A stretch of 64,000 nucleotides of DNA. It comes from Dastarcus helophoroides. Taxonomy: Eukaryota > Arthropoda > Insecta > Coleoptera > Bothrideridae. This document shows, in pieces, positions 10,634-20,219 of this stretch. The stretch lies in contig CM053326.1 in assembly GCA_028583605.1 (NCBI GenBank), positions 19,053,036 to 19,117,035 of the forward strand, in the 5' to 3' direction. A program made the translations under genes and the position numbers. Every line of letters starts with the position of its first letter. The first letter of the stretch is position 1. Under the pieces are notes generated by a model. That model worked only from the letters and a program-made list of their open reading frames with translations, did not search any database and was not told the origin of the DNA.

Positions 10634-12279
10634 TTAACCAGGAAAGTTCAGTAAAATGAAACTTGATTTCCAGTCGCGAGGAGAAGCCTTAAAAATATCA
10701 TTTTTTTCCACATTTAATCGAAAATTCTACTTTTTATCAAAATTTTCTGATTTGAGTTGAATTTGACGGGAGCTTGTTTTCCTACAAAGTAAAAGCTGTG
10801 CGATTAAACGTTCAGTAGAGAAATTTTGCAATCCAGTTTACCACCATTTTTGCCTTCTTAAGATCCAATAAGTCAAAAATTAGGTTTCCCCAGTTTCATT
10901 TTTTTGTTGTACAAGGCAAAATCATAGGACACTTTATCAGGCACTGTGCTAGTTACGGATAACGAAGGCGATGCTCCAGTGCCCCGCAGCATTTAATGAT
11001 CGAACATTCTCTGCCCCTCAGACACGTACTTCCGTAATCAGGGGCAATCTTTTAGATATTAGTCAGAAAAAAGGAGTACAGCGAGAAAATAACCCTCAAA
11101 CATTGCATTCAAAGCGTATTTATTAGCATTGTAAATGGAAAAGAACATTAGCATTTGCGGTGTCATCGATTTCCCTCCGGCTCTAATATGTATTGTACTT
11201 CATTAGGCGGCAATGTGGGGCAATGTCGAACGAACACATTTTGCAAGTCAAATCGACACTAGAGCGGCTGCAACATGTGCAGGAATAATACGTTTTGAAA
11301 CACATTATGCAGATAGGAGTGTTTGGAGAAACGGAGCAATGTATTCCGATCGCAGATGAATTTATTTGTATCGGAGGTATTTTATTTCTTTGATATTAGA
11401 AAGCAAGTTTCTTGATATGCCATCGCATTCGCCAATTTGATGCTGCCCTCGATGTAAATAAAAATCATGCCTGGAAAATATAGAAATACATTTCCAGTTT
11501 GAAAGCAACGTATGTTGCTTATGCAGATACATGGAACGTTTCTTTTGCTACATACTTCTCGCTTATTGTAAATCATTCAGAAACTAGAAGCCGGAAAAGA
11601 TTTGCATCTAATAACTGAGAATTGAGGCTATTGCAATATCTTTAAGTGCAAAAGTTAAGTCATTGTTTGGAAGTTTGCATAAAAACTAATTCATTCATTC
11701 CGGCGCATCCACCAATTTCACTACTTTAACAATATATTTACACCCGATCAATACCTTCAACGTAAACGATGAAAAAGGCAGAGATTCGTTCCTGAATTAA
11801 AACCACTAATTGCGTTACAACTTCCGTTGCGTCCGACTGTCCCACCTATCCTTCCCCCTAGCGTGAGCGCAGAGCGTTTATTAACTGAAAAATGTGATTT
11901 GTGGGAGCCCCGCGGAGTCCGGGTTAGGTGTGGCACAGACGGCTAAGTAGATGATTCGAACGGTTCTCGTCTGATTTATGTGCCAGTTCAATTCCGGAGC
12001 TAATTTACCTTCCATCTGACGTGTCTCTCTCGCTATATGTCACAATTCCATGCACGGCGGGATTGTCTTCGAATCCCGCCAATTCCCGCACCAGATAAGC
12101 GAACTTCAACATTTGAGTTGAGCCTTATACATCTCTTTTTCGATATTTTAAGCGCTATCACACATTTCCAATATATCCTGTTGACAGCTTAGCTTAAGGT
12201 ATCATACAGTGTGGCCCACCGAAGAGGCCTGTGACGTTTGTGGCGCTGTACAATATCGCACAAAATTAATCAAGAGATC
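10634..12279. other. No gene recognised
   Basis: About 1.6 kb. The part at 11110-12120 is less AT-biased and more complex than its surroundings and carries no repeat I recognise; it could be unique host sequence. The minus-strand open stretch at 11382-11576 shows no domain. Confidence 0.4.
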
Positions 12280-12285
12280 GCTATA

Positions 12286-12405
12286 CACAAAGAAAGTTGA
12301 TATACAAATCTTGTCCCCTGTAATCAAGAAAAATTAACACTTCTTGGTTTCAGAGACAAGGTTTCTATATCAATTTTTGAACATAACCAAAGACCAGTTC
12401 CTTTC
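12286..12405. repeat. Dispersed short foldback repeat (copy 1 of 3)
   Basis: TTGATATACAAATCTTGTCC and CCTGTAATCAAGAAAAATT are followed directly by their approximate reverse complement (CTTGGTTTCAGAGACAAGG, TATATCAATTTTTGAA). The outer part reads ATAACCAAAGACCAGTTC. The same words occur at 24955-25180 and 43244-43345. Confidence 0.6.
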
Positions 12406-12872
12406 ACAAGAAAAAAAGCAAAACAACAAGTAAAAGCAATTGTTTAATAGCATAATTCTATAACTGTGATATGTACTAATGTAGTTACAAGGCTCTTAAC
12501 CCTTTCTTTAAACAACTCTGTTTTGGAAGACAGGAATTAGTTGGCTTTTTCCTGCGACATTGTAACCATAGTCTTCTGACCAGAAGACTACTAAATTTTT
12601 TCTTCCCAACAGCGTTGTGTTGAAAAAAAATGATTAGTAGTAGTTTGCCTATTAATTTTGTTACTGTAGAGCTGTAGCCAAAAGACTCTTATTCCATTTT
12701 TCAAAATTACTTTAACTTGAAAATAAAGAGACTTTTTTTGCAACTTCTTAGCCATCGAATTGTGATTAGAAAGCTACAAGCACGTAAATGGATGTGAGGT
12801 TAGAAGTAGTTGGTGTTTAGACACATGGACAAAGAGATATGCGTCAAAATCAATTCAGTTTAAGTATATTAA

Positions 12873-12961
12873 CTTCTTCTTCTTCATTTTCTTCTTCTTC
12901 TTCTTCTTCTTCTTCTTCTTCTTCTTCTTCTTCTTTTCTTCTTCTTCTTTTTCTTCTTCTT
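12873..12961. repeat. (CTT)n microsatellite, 3' tail of the RTE-like element
   Basis: A nearly pure CTT run. On the minus strand it reads (GAA)n and begins exactly where the RTE-like 3' end stops, so it is best read as that element's tail rather than an independent microsatellite. Confidence 0.75.
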
Positions 12962-13720
12962 AGGTTAGGATGTATGTCCTGTTCTTTTTGTAGCTTATGT
13001 TATTCCGTATGTTATTCTTGTTCCTCTGATGCGGACGTTTAGCTCTAATACCATCGCTTTGGGGGTTTTCATGGTGGTCTGGAAGTATTTGATTTTTGGG
13101 TTTTAGCGATCTTAGGTAATCTGTCACTTGTCATTCTATCGACGTGGTCCCTTCACTCTCTTCTTCTTTTTTGTATCCACCTCACCACATCCTGTATTCA
13201 GCATGCCTGTCTTATTTCGCCGTTAGGTTTTCTATCTTGTAGTGTATGACCCGTAACTGTTTGAAGAGTACTCATTTTTGCTATTCTCAGAAGGCTTTTA
13301 GTAGCGGTCGATTCCGCTCTAGTCTCGGCTGCATATGTCATTACTGAACTTACGCATGCCTTATAAATTTTAATTTTAGCTTTAATGAAGGATGTATTTG
13401 TTCCTCCAAATAATATTTCGTAAGAATCCTGATATTAAGGTTGCTTTTGTCACTTGATCTTTCACTTCCTCTTTTATATTTCTGCTGCTAGTAATGTTTA
13501 CTCCCAAGTATTTACACTTCATTACTTGTTCTACACTTTAGTTATAGATAGCCAGTTTGCAGCGTCTAGGTTCTTTAGAGATAGTTAAGGCTTTGGTCTT
13601 CGGCACGGATATGATCATATTACATTTCTTTATCACTTGTTCCATTTTATATAACATTTTTCGCAGGTCTTCTTCCTCTGATATCAGGACTACGTCGTCG
13701 GCGTAGCAAACCACCTTAAT
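12962..13720 (-). pseudogene. RTE-like non-LTR retrotransposon, 5'-truncated reverse transcriptase
   Basis: On the minus strand the reading starts within reverse transcriptase motif C, VVCYADDVVLISEEEEDL (13715-13660), then KCNMIISVPKTKALTIS and MKCKYLGVNITSSRNIKEEV. A thumb/connection region with SSVMTYAAETR follows, and then the C-terminal signature of RTE/BovB-like proteins: EWRDHVDRM..DRLPKIAK and RPPWKPPKRW. Stops and frameshifts are present (for example in the LAIYN region near 13545 and near 13395). The endonuclease and the N-terminal reverse transcriptase are absent, as in typical incomplete reverse transcription. The 3' end runs straight into the (GAA)n tail. Family assignment to RTE rests on the motif spelling and the simple-repeat tail. 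Confidence 0.8.
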
Positions 13721-14560
13721 ATCTTCCTTACTTACTTATTAACTTCTTAAATTGATAAAACTTGTACGCGAATAAAGTAATATCGTATTATTAACGCAGA
13801 GGCACATTTACCGGATTGTAGTGTCGCTTCGGTGGCTGTCGCTGTCATTTCAATATCAACTAATTATTTAAGCTTGCTTGTATTTTGTTCGAGGGGAGAG
13901 AAACTCTTCGGTAATTATTTGTCCTTCAAACGTCACTTCCAGTTATTTTATTGGGGAATGTTGCCAAGTCCTGTTTATGTACGCTGCATCGGTTATTTTC
14001 TTATTACGTCGGGCACGGATTTTGAAATACAACTCCAAAGCAGACGAAAAGTTAACGTGAAATTGTAGGAGTTTGAAACTAGGGACCTATTCTAAAATAT
14101 TACGCTGGAAAAATCTCGGGCGAAGGTTTGGGAGAATTCGTACCTAAAGCAAATTGGGGGTTGAGCGTTTATTAGTAAAGGGGTGAGAAATAGAGCTTTG
14201 TTTGGATTGTTATTCAATTATTTCGAATCTAATTAACCAAATAGTTCTGAATGTATAATAGGAGATACGTTGCTCAAAGAAATATCGAGGAATTAATTTC
14301 CTTGATTAAGACCCATGTCTTGGAAATAATTCAGTTAACGTGAGTTTAATATCAACCGCCCTCGAGCTGCGAGCACCTAAAACAAATAATCAGCTAAGTA
14401 TGTTCACGTTTCGCTGCATCTGCTCATATTCCGGTTTATTAGCATTTAAATAAAATTTCCACATTAACGAATTGTTTATACTTCTTTTGTCAATTAGGTG
14501 TCAATTAAATGTTTTTTGGTTGCCAGTACCATAATGGAAATTTTCAAGAATATCAAGGTT
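13721..14560. other. No gene recognised
   Basis: Mixed sequence. Open stretches at 13832-14068 and 13878-14060 overlap in different frames and match no family I know. Confidence 0.4.
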
Positions 14561-14564
14561 ACAA

Positions 14565-15690
14565 AAACTTTATTTCGACGATAAATTAACAAGGTTAGGA
14601 TTATCAGATTTAGATATGCGCCATTTTGTTCGATAACTTTTGTCCATTTTAAAAGCAATTTCATAATTTTGCGATTGAACTGGTCCTTATTGGTAAAAAA
14701 ACTTGATCAGCTCATTTTCACAAGCCTCTGTTGAGGCCAGTTTTGTAGCATCAAGACCAGAGACTAAATAAACTGCTGTAGGGTAACCAGTTAAGGCAAT
14801 TGGAAGCCTGGCAAAAGCCCAGCTTAAGAGACTTTTGCGAAGATAACATCGGTTTTTTTTAGCAAATAGGCATTAAATATAGGAAAATGTATTGTAGAAC
14901 ACTGTCGGAACAGAAGTGAACATATAAGTGAAGAAAAATCAAGAATTTCGTTTTTTTGGGTAGGTAAAAAATACCCAGTTCTCTCGTCCCCGCATTTTAC
15001 GGCTCTCTTGCTATGAGATTAAAGCGATTAAAGCGTATAGTCTAGTTAGCCTCTGATAAACACAATTTTGAAAACACTTTAAAAGGTGATAATTGCTTGG
15101 AGCGATCGATCTACAGGGCGGGTGCGATATAACCTCCCATCCAAGCTCTCGGAGCTTCCGGTGCGTCGTTAAAGATGTGTACGGCCTAGCATTGTCTTGA
15201 TGGAACACAACACCTTTCCTGTTGGCCAATTCTGATCACAACTTTTCGATCGTCTGCTTCAATCTGGTCAGTTGTAGACAATATATAGGTTCGAATTGAG
15301 TGACTGGCCCGATTGGAACAGCTCGTAGTGTATAATTCTCTTCCGATCCTACCAAACACACAGTAAAACCTTCTTGGCCATTAATCTTGGTTTGGCAATT
15401 GTTTGAACTTACTTACCGCGCTTGGACCATAATCTTTTTTGACTGAAGATTGGCTTACCAGAGCGTGTCTCATCTTCGACGTCCATATTACCAGAACGAA
15501 ATCGTTAGAACCACCGTTTTGCTGTTGCATTCGATACTGTACTGGGTCCATAAACAGCAGAAGGTTTTTTGGTCGCCTGCTCTACTTTTTCCTTGATCGC
15601 AGTGGTACTGAAAAATGTATCGATATTTCTTTTTTTTTACCTCCATTCGACACACAACTGAATGCACCCTACACAAAACTGAAAGAGAAC
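14565..15690 (-). pseudogene. mariner-type transposase pseudogene
   Basis: Minus-strand relic of a mariner (IS630/Tc1/mariner) transposase. N-terminus near 15688 (KKKYRYIFQYH), then WF.RFRSGNMDVEDETRSGK in the helix-turn-helix/linker region near 15490, KKVLLCVW.DRK near 15360, LTRLKQTIEKL near 15270 and the conserved FHQDNARPYTS with LRELGWEVISHPP at 15210-15120. The usual PYSPDLAPSDYH is altered to PCRSIAPSNYH, so the final catalytic Asp is lost. A diverged insertion separates this from the C-terminal KLLLKWTKVIEQNGAYL near 14625. Stops (for example near 15355 and 15235) and frameshifts occur throughout. Terminal inverted repeats were not identified with confidence. Confidence 0.88.
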
Positions 15691-15772
15691 GTTTTTTAAA
15701 TTGTTATGTTACCCTTAAAACGTAGTGTAGAATAACCAAAAGCAACGCATACATACCAAGATTGTGGACAAG

Positions 15773-15930
15773 TGTACTTACGTAAAGTTATATTTATCAT
15801 TAAAAGATAGATTTATTTGGGTGCTGCTTTCTTACTTATTATTATTGACAGTCTTATCTGTTAGTGCAACTACTTTATGATTAGTACATTTTTGATTACT
15901 ATTTAGAAAATATTTGAGTTGATCGCCATA
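15773..15930 (-). repeat. 3' LTR of the gypsy element
   Basis: Aligns along its length with 19753-19920, sharing for example ATTATTATTGACAGTCTTAT and ATTTAGAAAATATTTGA. A purine-rich stretch on the minus strand just before it (TTGAAGAGGAGTAC, 15931-15944) is the likely polypurine tract. Confidence 0.9.
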
Positions 15931-15989
15931 GTACTCCTCTTCAAGTAGCGGAGTGTACATTTAAAATAAGCTAGTTAAATATCACAATG

Positions 15990-17270
15990 TTATGGAGTAA
16001 CTATTTCAACTTTCTTTTTCTTTGGTCCTTGGTAAGTAGGCAAAGGTTGTGATTCTGAGTTTGAAGCTTGATTCTGGAATGTTGTCTGAGTTGATGTTGA
16101 TGGAACTTGCTGTTGTTGGCCCAAGTTTGAATCATTTAATTATGCGGTTGCAATATGTGCAGGTTTAAGTCGTTAAATATTCACGTTGCTTAATTTACCA
16201 TTGATGTCGATGGTAAATACTCTGTCGTTCAATAATTTTATCCGCTCCAGAATAAGGCTGATCTAAACCTAATTTAGGCATATCTTGCCGTAGAAAAACG
16301 TGACTGCAAGTATAAAGATCTTTGTAGCAAAATGTATTTTTTTTGCAATGGTGGTTTGCAGGAATAGGCTTCAGATTTCTCATGTTTATTCGAAACTCTT
16401 CCAAAAAAAAGATAGGATTTGCTGGTGGATCTTCGTGGGTGAAGAACTTTCCAGGAATCCTCAAGGTTTTTCCTTACATACACTCAGCTATAAAACCTTT
16501 AAGATCTTCGTTGTAGCTTGTTCGTAGGCCTAGCAGAATAACTGGAAGAGTCTTGGTCCAGTCTTTGGTCTCATGGCATCGAATTGCGGTTTTAAGAACT
16601 CTGTGCCACCGTTCTACCAACCCATTGAATTAAGGATGATATGTAGTAGTTCGTATTCTTTTGCTACCTAAGAGTTGCATCATGGCGTTGAAGCGGGTCG
16701 GTTCGAATTGTGAATCTTGGCCTGTGGTGATGGTTTTAGGGCAACCATAACGTGCTATCCACTGGACAAAGAAGGTTCTTAGACAAGATCAGCAGTAATG
16801 TCTTTGATAGGAACGGCTTCTGGCCATCTGAAGAATCGGTCTACCATTGTGAGGCAATAGCGATAACCATGAGAATCAGGCGACGGTCCAACGATGTCTA
16901 CATGTACATGGTCACACCTTTGATCTGGCTCTAGGAACAGTAAAGGTTGGACGTAAACATGTCGTCCAATTTTAGATCAAGGTATGTAATTTCTTACCCA
17001 TTGGATGATGTCCTTGTGCATTGAAGGCCAAATATAGAGCTGACATATCAATTTGCACGTGGCTTTACCTCTAGGATGCGATAAGCCGTGAAATGCATCA
17101 AATACTTTACGTTTGAAGGAAGTCGGTACAAAAGGTCGTATGCTAGTTTGCGAGACATCGCAGTAAATTTCTTCTTTCTGCAATCCAAAGGTTAGGTTTT
17201 GAATTTCCAAAGATGTGGTATTACTTGTCAGCAAGCGTTCCAGTTCTGCATTAACTTTTTGGGCCGCAGC
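15990..17270 (-). pseudogene. gypsy integrase region of pol
   Basis: Minus-strand integrase relic. The H2C2 zinc-binding domain reads FHGLSHPRGKATCKLICQLY with a following WVRNYIPC (about 17110-16980). The catalytic core begins CDHVHVDIVGPSPDSHGYRY with WPEAVPIKDIT, continues TTGQDSQFE (catalytic Asp present) and ends GLVERWHRVLKTAI with the Glu present. The C-terminal part has LRIPGKFF, ANHHCKKN, YTCSHVFLRQD, QPYSGADKIIER and LKPAHI. The frame then continues in a Gln/Ser-rich tail ending PKKKKVEIVTP with the stop at 15992-15990. Several stops and shifts interrupt it, for example near 16800, 16620 and 16460. No chromodomain is visible. Confidence 0.9.
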
Positions 17271-17287
17271 TAAAGTGTGTATATCAG

Positions 17288-17740
17288 TTACATCCGTAAG
17301 GTGGTAGTTACGTCAATTCTAGAGAATGTATCAGCCACGATGTTCTCAAAACCTTTAACAGAGATGATCCTCGTGCTGAATTGACTGATGTAGTTAAGCT
17401 GAAGAATTTGACAAGGAGTAGCTTTATCTAAACGTTGTCGAAAAGCTCTGATAAGTGGTTTATGATTCGTACGAATTACGAAGTCATAACCTTCATCCCA
17501 TGGTCTGAAGAACTTGACGGCATAGAAAACAGCGGTGAGTTCTCGATCATAAACGCTGTAGTTGGTTTCCGCATTCGTAAGATTTTTTGAATAGAAGCCA
17601 AGTGGTTCCCAAATGTCGTTGATATGTTGTTCAAGAATGGCACCAATTGCTGTCCAAGAGGCGTCAGTTGTAAGACGTAGTTCTGCGTTTGTAGCTGAAT
17701 GAGCTAACAAAGTGTAGTTGAGTTAGCTAAGTCTCGTTTG
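17288..17740 (-). pseudogene. gypsy RNase H region of pol
   Basis: LRLTTDASWTAIGAILEQ supplies the first catalytic Asp, SVYDRELTAVFYAVKFFRPW the Glu and VIRTNHKPLIRAFRQ the next element; IVADTFSRI is the usual end of this domain in gypsy Pol, with the expected Asp. The segment from 17710 to 17288 is open (140 codons) and continuous with Pol in arrangement; shifts separate it from the reverse transcriptase upstream and from integrase downstream. Confidence 0.92.
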
Positions 17741-17879
17741 CATTGATCGAAAGCTGCAAGTGTATTTTGTGTCCACGCTACAGGTCGTAGATCCTTTTTA
17801 CGAACATCCTTGATTAATGCATGAAGAGGGGCTTCAGTGGCTGCAGCGTTTTTGAGGAGGCACTGATAGTAATTTACCA

Positions 17880-18480
17880 TACCAAGAAACTGACGAAGTT
17901 AAGAAATTGTTTCAGGCTTCTTAAAGGATGCTATAGCTTGGATTCTTTCAGGAAGTGATATTGATCCTTTGGCAGAAATTAGATTTCCAAAGTATTCAAA
18001 ACTTTTTACTCCAAATACGCATTTTGATGGATTGATTGTTAATCCATACTCACGTAGACGTGAAAATACGATTTTCAGATGCTGAATGTGGTCTTCGGGT
18101 GTAGCAGAGGCGATCAGAAAATCGTCCAAGTAATCGTAAACGAAGTAGAGTCCTTCTAGCACTTTTCTAATAAACCTTTGAAAGGTTTGAGCAGCGTTAC
18201 ATAATCCAAATGGCATGACTAAAGACTCGAATAAACCAAATGGTGTAGTCACCTTTGGTATATTTTTAGGGTTTACAGAAATTTGGTGGTAAGCTCGCAC
18301 CAAATCTATTTTGCAGAAGATTGTTTTGCAAAGAGAATTGAGGCGTAGTCGAGTATGTGTGCAACTGGATATCTATCTGGTATCGTTTGAGAGTTAAAAC
18401 GTTGATAGTCACCGCATGGTCTCCAGTCACCATTTTTCTTGGGCACCATATGAAGTGGGCTTGCCTACGGGCTTTTAGAT
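17880..18480 (-). pseudogene. gypsy reverse transcriptase region of pol
   Basis: SPLHMVPKKNGDWRPCGDYQ and SQTIPDRYPVAHI (about 18470-18370) open the palm. After a small gap the reading is AYHQISVNP, VTTPFGLFESLVMPFGLCNA, FVYDYLDDFLIASAT with the YLDD catalytic Asp pair, then HLKIVFSRLREYGLTINPSK and FEYFGNLIS. The catalytic Asp upstream of the first helix is disturbed by a shift near 18305. A stop at 17899-17901 replaces a codon just after KPETIS. Typical Ty3/gypsy domain length. Confidence 0.92.
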
Positions 18481-18599
18481 GGCATGCAGTACCTTTTGTC
18501 GACCATAAACTAAAATTCTTCTTCTGTTCTTTTTAGTAACTTTGAAGAAAGTTGTCTGGGTCTTTCATAGATTGGTTATCCGGTTGTTTATATGTGATG

Positions 18600-19035
18600 T
18601 ACGACATCATGTTTACCTGCTGAACGTTAAATAGAAGAATCGAGAATTTCGGAAGATTCGTGCAAAAGATGATTGGCGAAAGACTGGGTTTTGTCAATTT
18701 TAGAAATCCCAGTGACACTTGCAACGCAAAGACTATCAACAACGTGAATACCTGTCTCTTGATCAATGACACGTTTTTGTCTAAGAACAACCGCCAGGTG
18801 ATAGTAGTAAAATAGATCGGCTCCAATGATGCTGTACGGTACCTCAGTAACATAGAAAATCCATCTGATTGCTCGTTTGAATCCTAAATTGAGGTTAAGT
18901 GCTTGTTCACCGTAGGTTGTTATGCTACTACCATTTGCTGCGTAGAGTTTGATTTTTGATAGTCGCGATTTTTGAATTCGTCTGGGCGAAATGACTGGTA
19001 CTTCGGCACCAGTGTCGATCAGAAATCAATGACCA
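18600..19035 (-). pseudogene. gypsy aspartic protease region
   Basis: FLIDTGAEVPVISPRR near 19020-18975 is the retropepsin active site (DTGA), and YSIIGADLFYYYHLAVV near 18850-18790 is the matching downstream IIGADL strand. The frame stays open to about 18615. The spacer leading to reverse transcriptase contains several stops, so the polyprotein is interrupted. Confidence 0.9.
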
Positions 19036-19124
19036 GTATTAATATCATAAAGAAATAGACGGCGAGATTGCATCGAACCACCTAAAGTCGCCGCATCAAC
19101 GGATGGTGTTACTCGTCTCCCTGA

Positions 19125-19660
19125 TTTGGTGGAAAAGTGCACTTTCTGGCTTTAGCTGCAAATCTTTGATGATAAAAACAGTAGCCAGGATTTCTAGAAG
19201 TATTAGATCGATTTTTTGAACGAACTCGTAATTCTGCTCTTGAACGAGATCGTGGTTGTGATCTTGCCATTTTTAGTTCTTGGAGAAGCTGTGATATAAG
19301 TTGAGCGTTTCTCTGTCAAGTTTACTAATTACCATGTTAAATTTTTGTAAATCTGACTGAATTCGGAAATTTTGAAATTGTGCTTCTAAGATTAAAAACC
19401 ATAACTTTGCATCGTTAGTCCAAAAGGTTGGGATATTAATACGATCGATAGTATTGATAGATTGATCGATTTGAATGTTGGCGTGCCTGGGATCATTGGA
19501 CTGGAGAAATAAATTTGAATCATTTTCATGTTTATTCGTGGGGATTGGATCGGTTTGATTTGAGGAACTAGGAGATTAATCCTCACTAACCATACTGTTT
19601 CACGTATTACTACTGCTGATAACTTCATCAAACATGCAGAGTAAATGTGCTGATCACGGC
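19125..19660 (-). pseudogene. gypsy gag, internally deleted
   Basis: The N-terminal part contains NIPTFWTNDAKLWFLILEAQ and KFNMVISKLD, the start of the CsRn1-type capsid region. The expected middle part is missing: the reading jumps to an Arg/Ser-rich segment (RSQPRSRSRAELRVRSKNRS) and the Cys/His motif CFYHQRFAAKARKC (about 19180-19140), which is the unusual Gag motif I associate with this clade. Stops occur near 19655-19570. At roughly 500 bases it is shorter than the family's usual Gag. Confidence 0.82.
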
Positions 19661-19730
19661 AGTAACTCTCGTTAGTTTATCGCGTTGGTTACTCTCCTTA
19701 CTTGATCACGTCGGTTACTCTCCTTACTTG

Positions 19731-19748
19731 ATCACGTCGGGGTCACCA
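19731..19748 (-). promoter_or_regulatory. Primer-binding site matching tRNA-Trp
   Basis: ATCACGTCGGGGTCACCA on the plus strand is the 3' end of eukaryotic tRNA-Trp including CCA, so the minus strand would bind that tRNA to prime reverse transcription. It lies 4 bases from the LTR. Next to it a 26-base unit is tandemly duplicated (19687-19712 and 19713-19738), which repeats part of the primer site. Confidence 0.9.
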
Positions 19749-19752
19749 ATTA

Positions 19753-19920
19753 TGTGGGGAAGGGTACCCACATAAATTAATATTTGTAATTAAGTGATAG
19801 ATTTATTTGCGTGTTGCTTTTTTATTTATTATTATTGACAGTCTTATCTGTTACTATAACTACTTTTTGATTAGTACAATTTTAATTACTATTTAGAAAA
19901 TATTTGATTTGGTCGCCACA
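19753..19920 (-). repeat. 5' LTR of the gypsy element
   Basis: Partner of 15773-15930; begins TGTGGGGAAGGG and ends GTCGCCACA on the plus strand. About 168 bases, short for a gypsy LTR. Confidence 0.9.
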
Positions 19921-20219
19921 AGATATGTCTCTTTAGCTTCATCTAGAGGAAACCGTTCAAAACTTTTTACTTAACCTACTAATAAAAAAACGACACATAT
20001 AAAATTATACAATTTGAGTTAAAAAGTTAAAAATAGATTTTTAATATACTTGAACTTTGTCTTAGAAGCAAAATAGCATTTATGGTTAAGATAATCAGTT
20101 TAAGGGTTTTAAAGAAATTATCAATATGTTTTAATGTCAAAAAACTGAGATATAAGGGTGGATGCAGGAAACGTGAAACATTACGTAGGGTAAAGATTGA
20201 ATTTTTGGGCATTTCGGTA

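Larger units (their letters stand above)
15773..19920 (-). mobile_element. CsRn1-like Ty3/gypsy LTR retrotransposon, full-length with decayed genes
   Basis: A 4148-base element in minus orientation. Two short LTRs (15773-15930 and 19753-19920) both begin TGTGG and end GCCATA or GCCACA on the plus strand, and the insertion is bounded by AGAT on both sides (15769-15772 and 19921-19924). The primer site matches the tRNA-Trp 3' end. Gene order on the minus strand is gag, protease, reverse transcriptase, RNase H, integrase. A tRNA-Trp primer and the CHCC-type Gag motif are features I associate with the CsRn1 clade (CsRn1 of Clonorchis, Kabuki of Bombyx). No envelope-like gene lies after integrase. 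Gag is internally shortened. The LTRs are clearly diverged, so the insertion is old. Confidence 0.93.

Noticed and set aside
12839..13042. Poly-Ser protein
   Set aside because: Translation of the CTT microsatellite, which is the tail of the RTE-like element.
19731..19748. Partial tRNA-Trp gene
   Set aside because: Only the 3' end with CCA is present, next to an LTR; this is a primer-binding site, not a tRNA gene.
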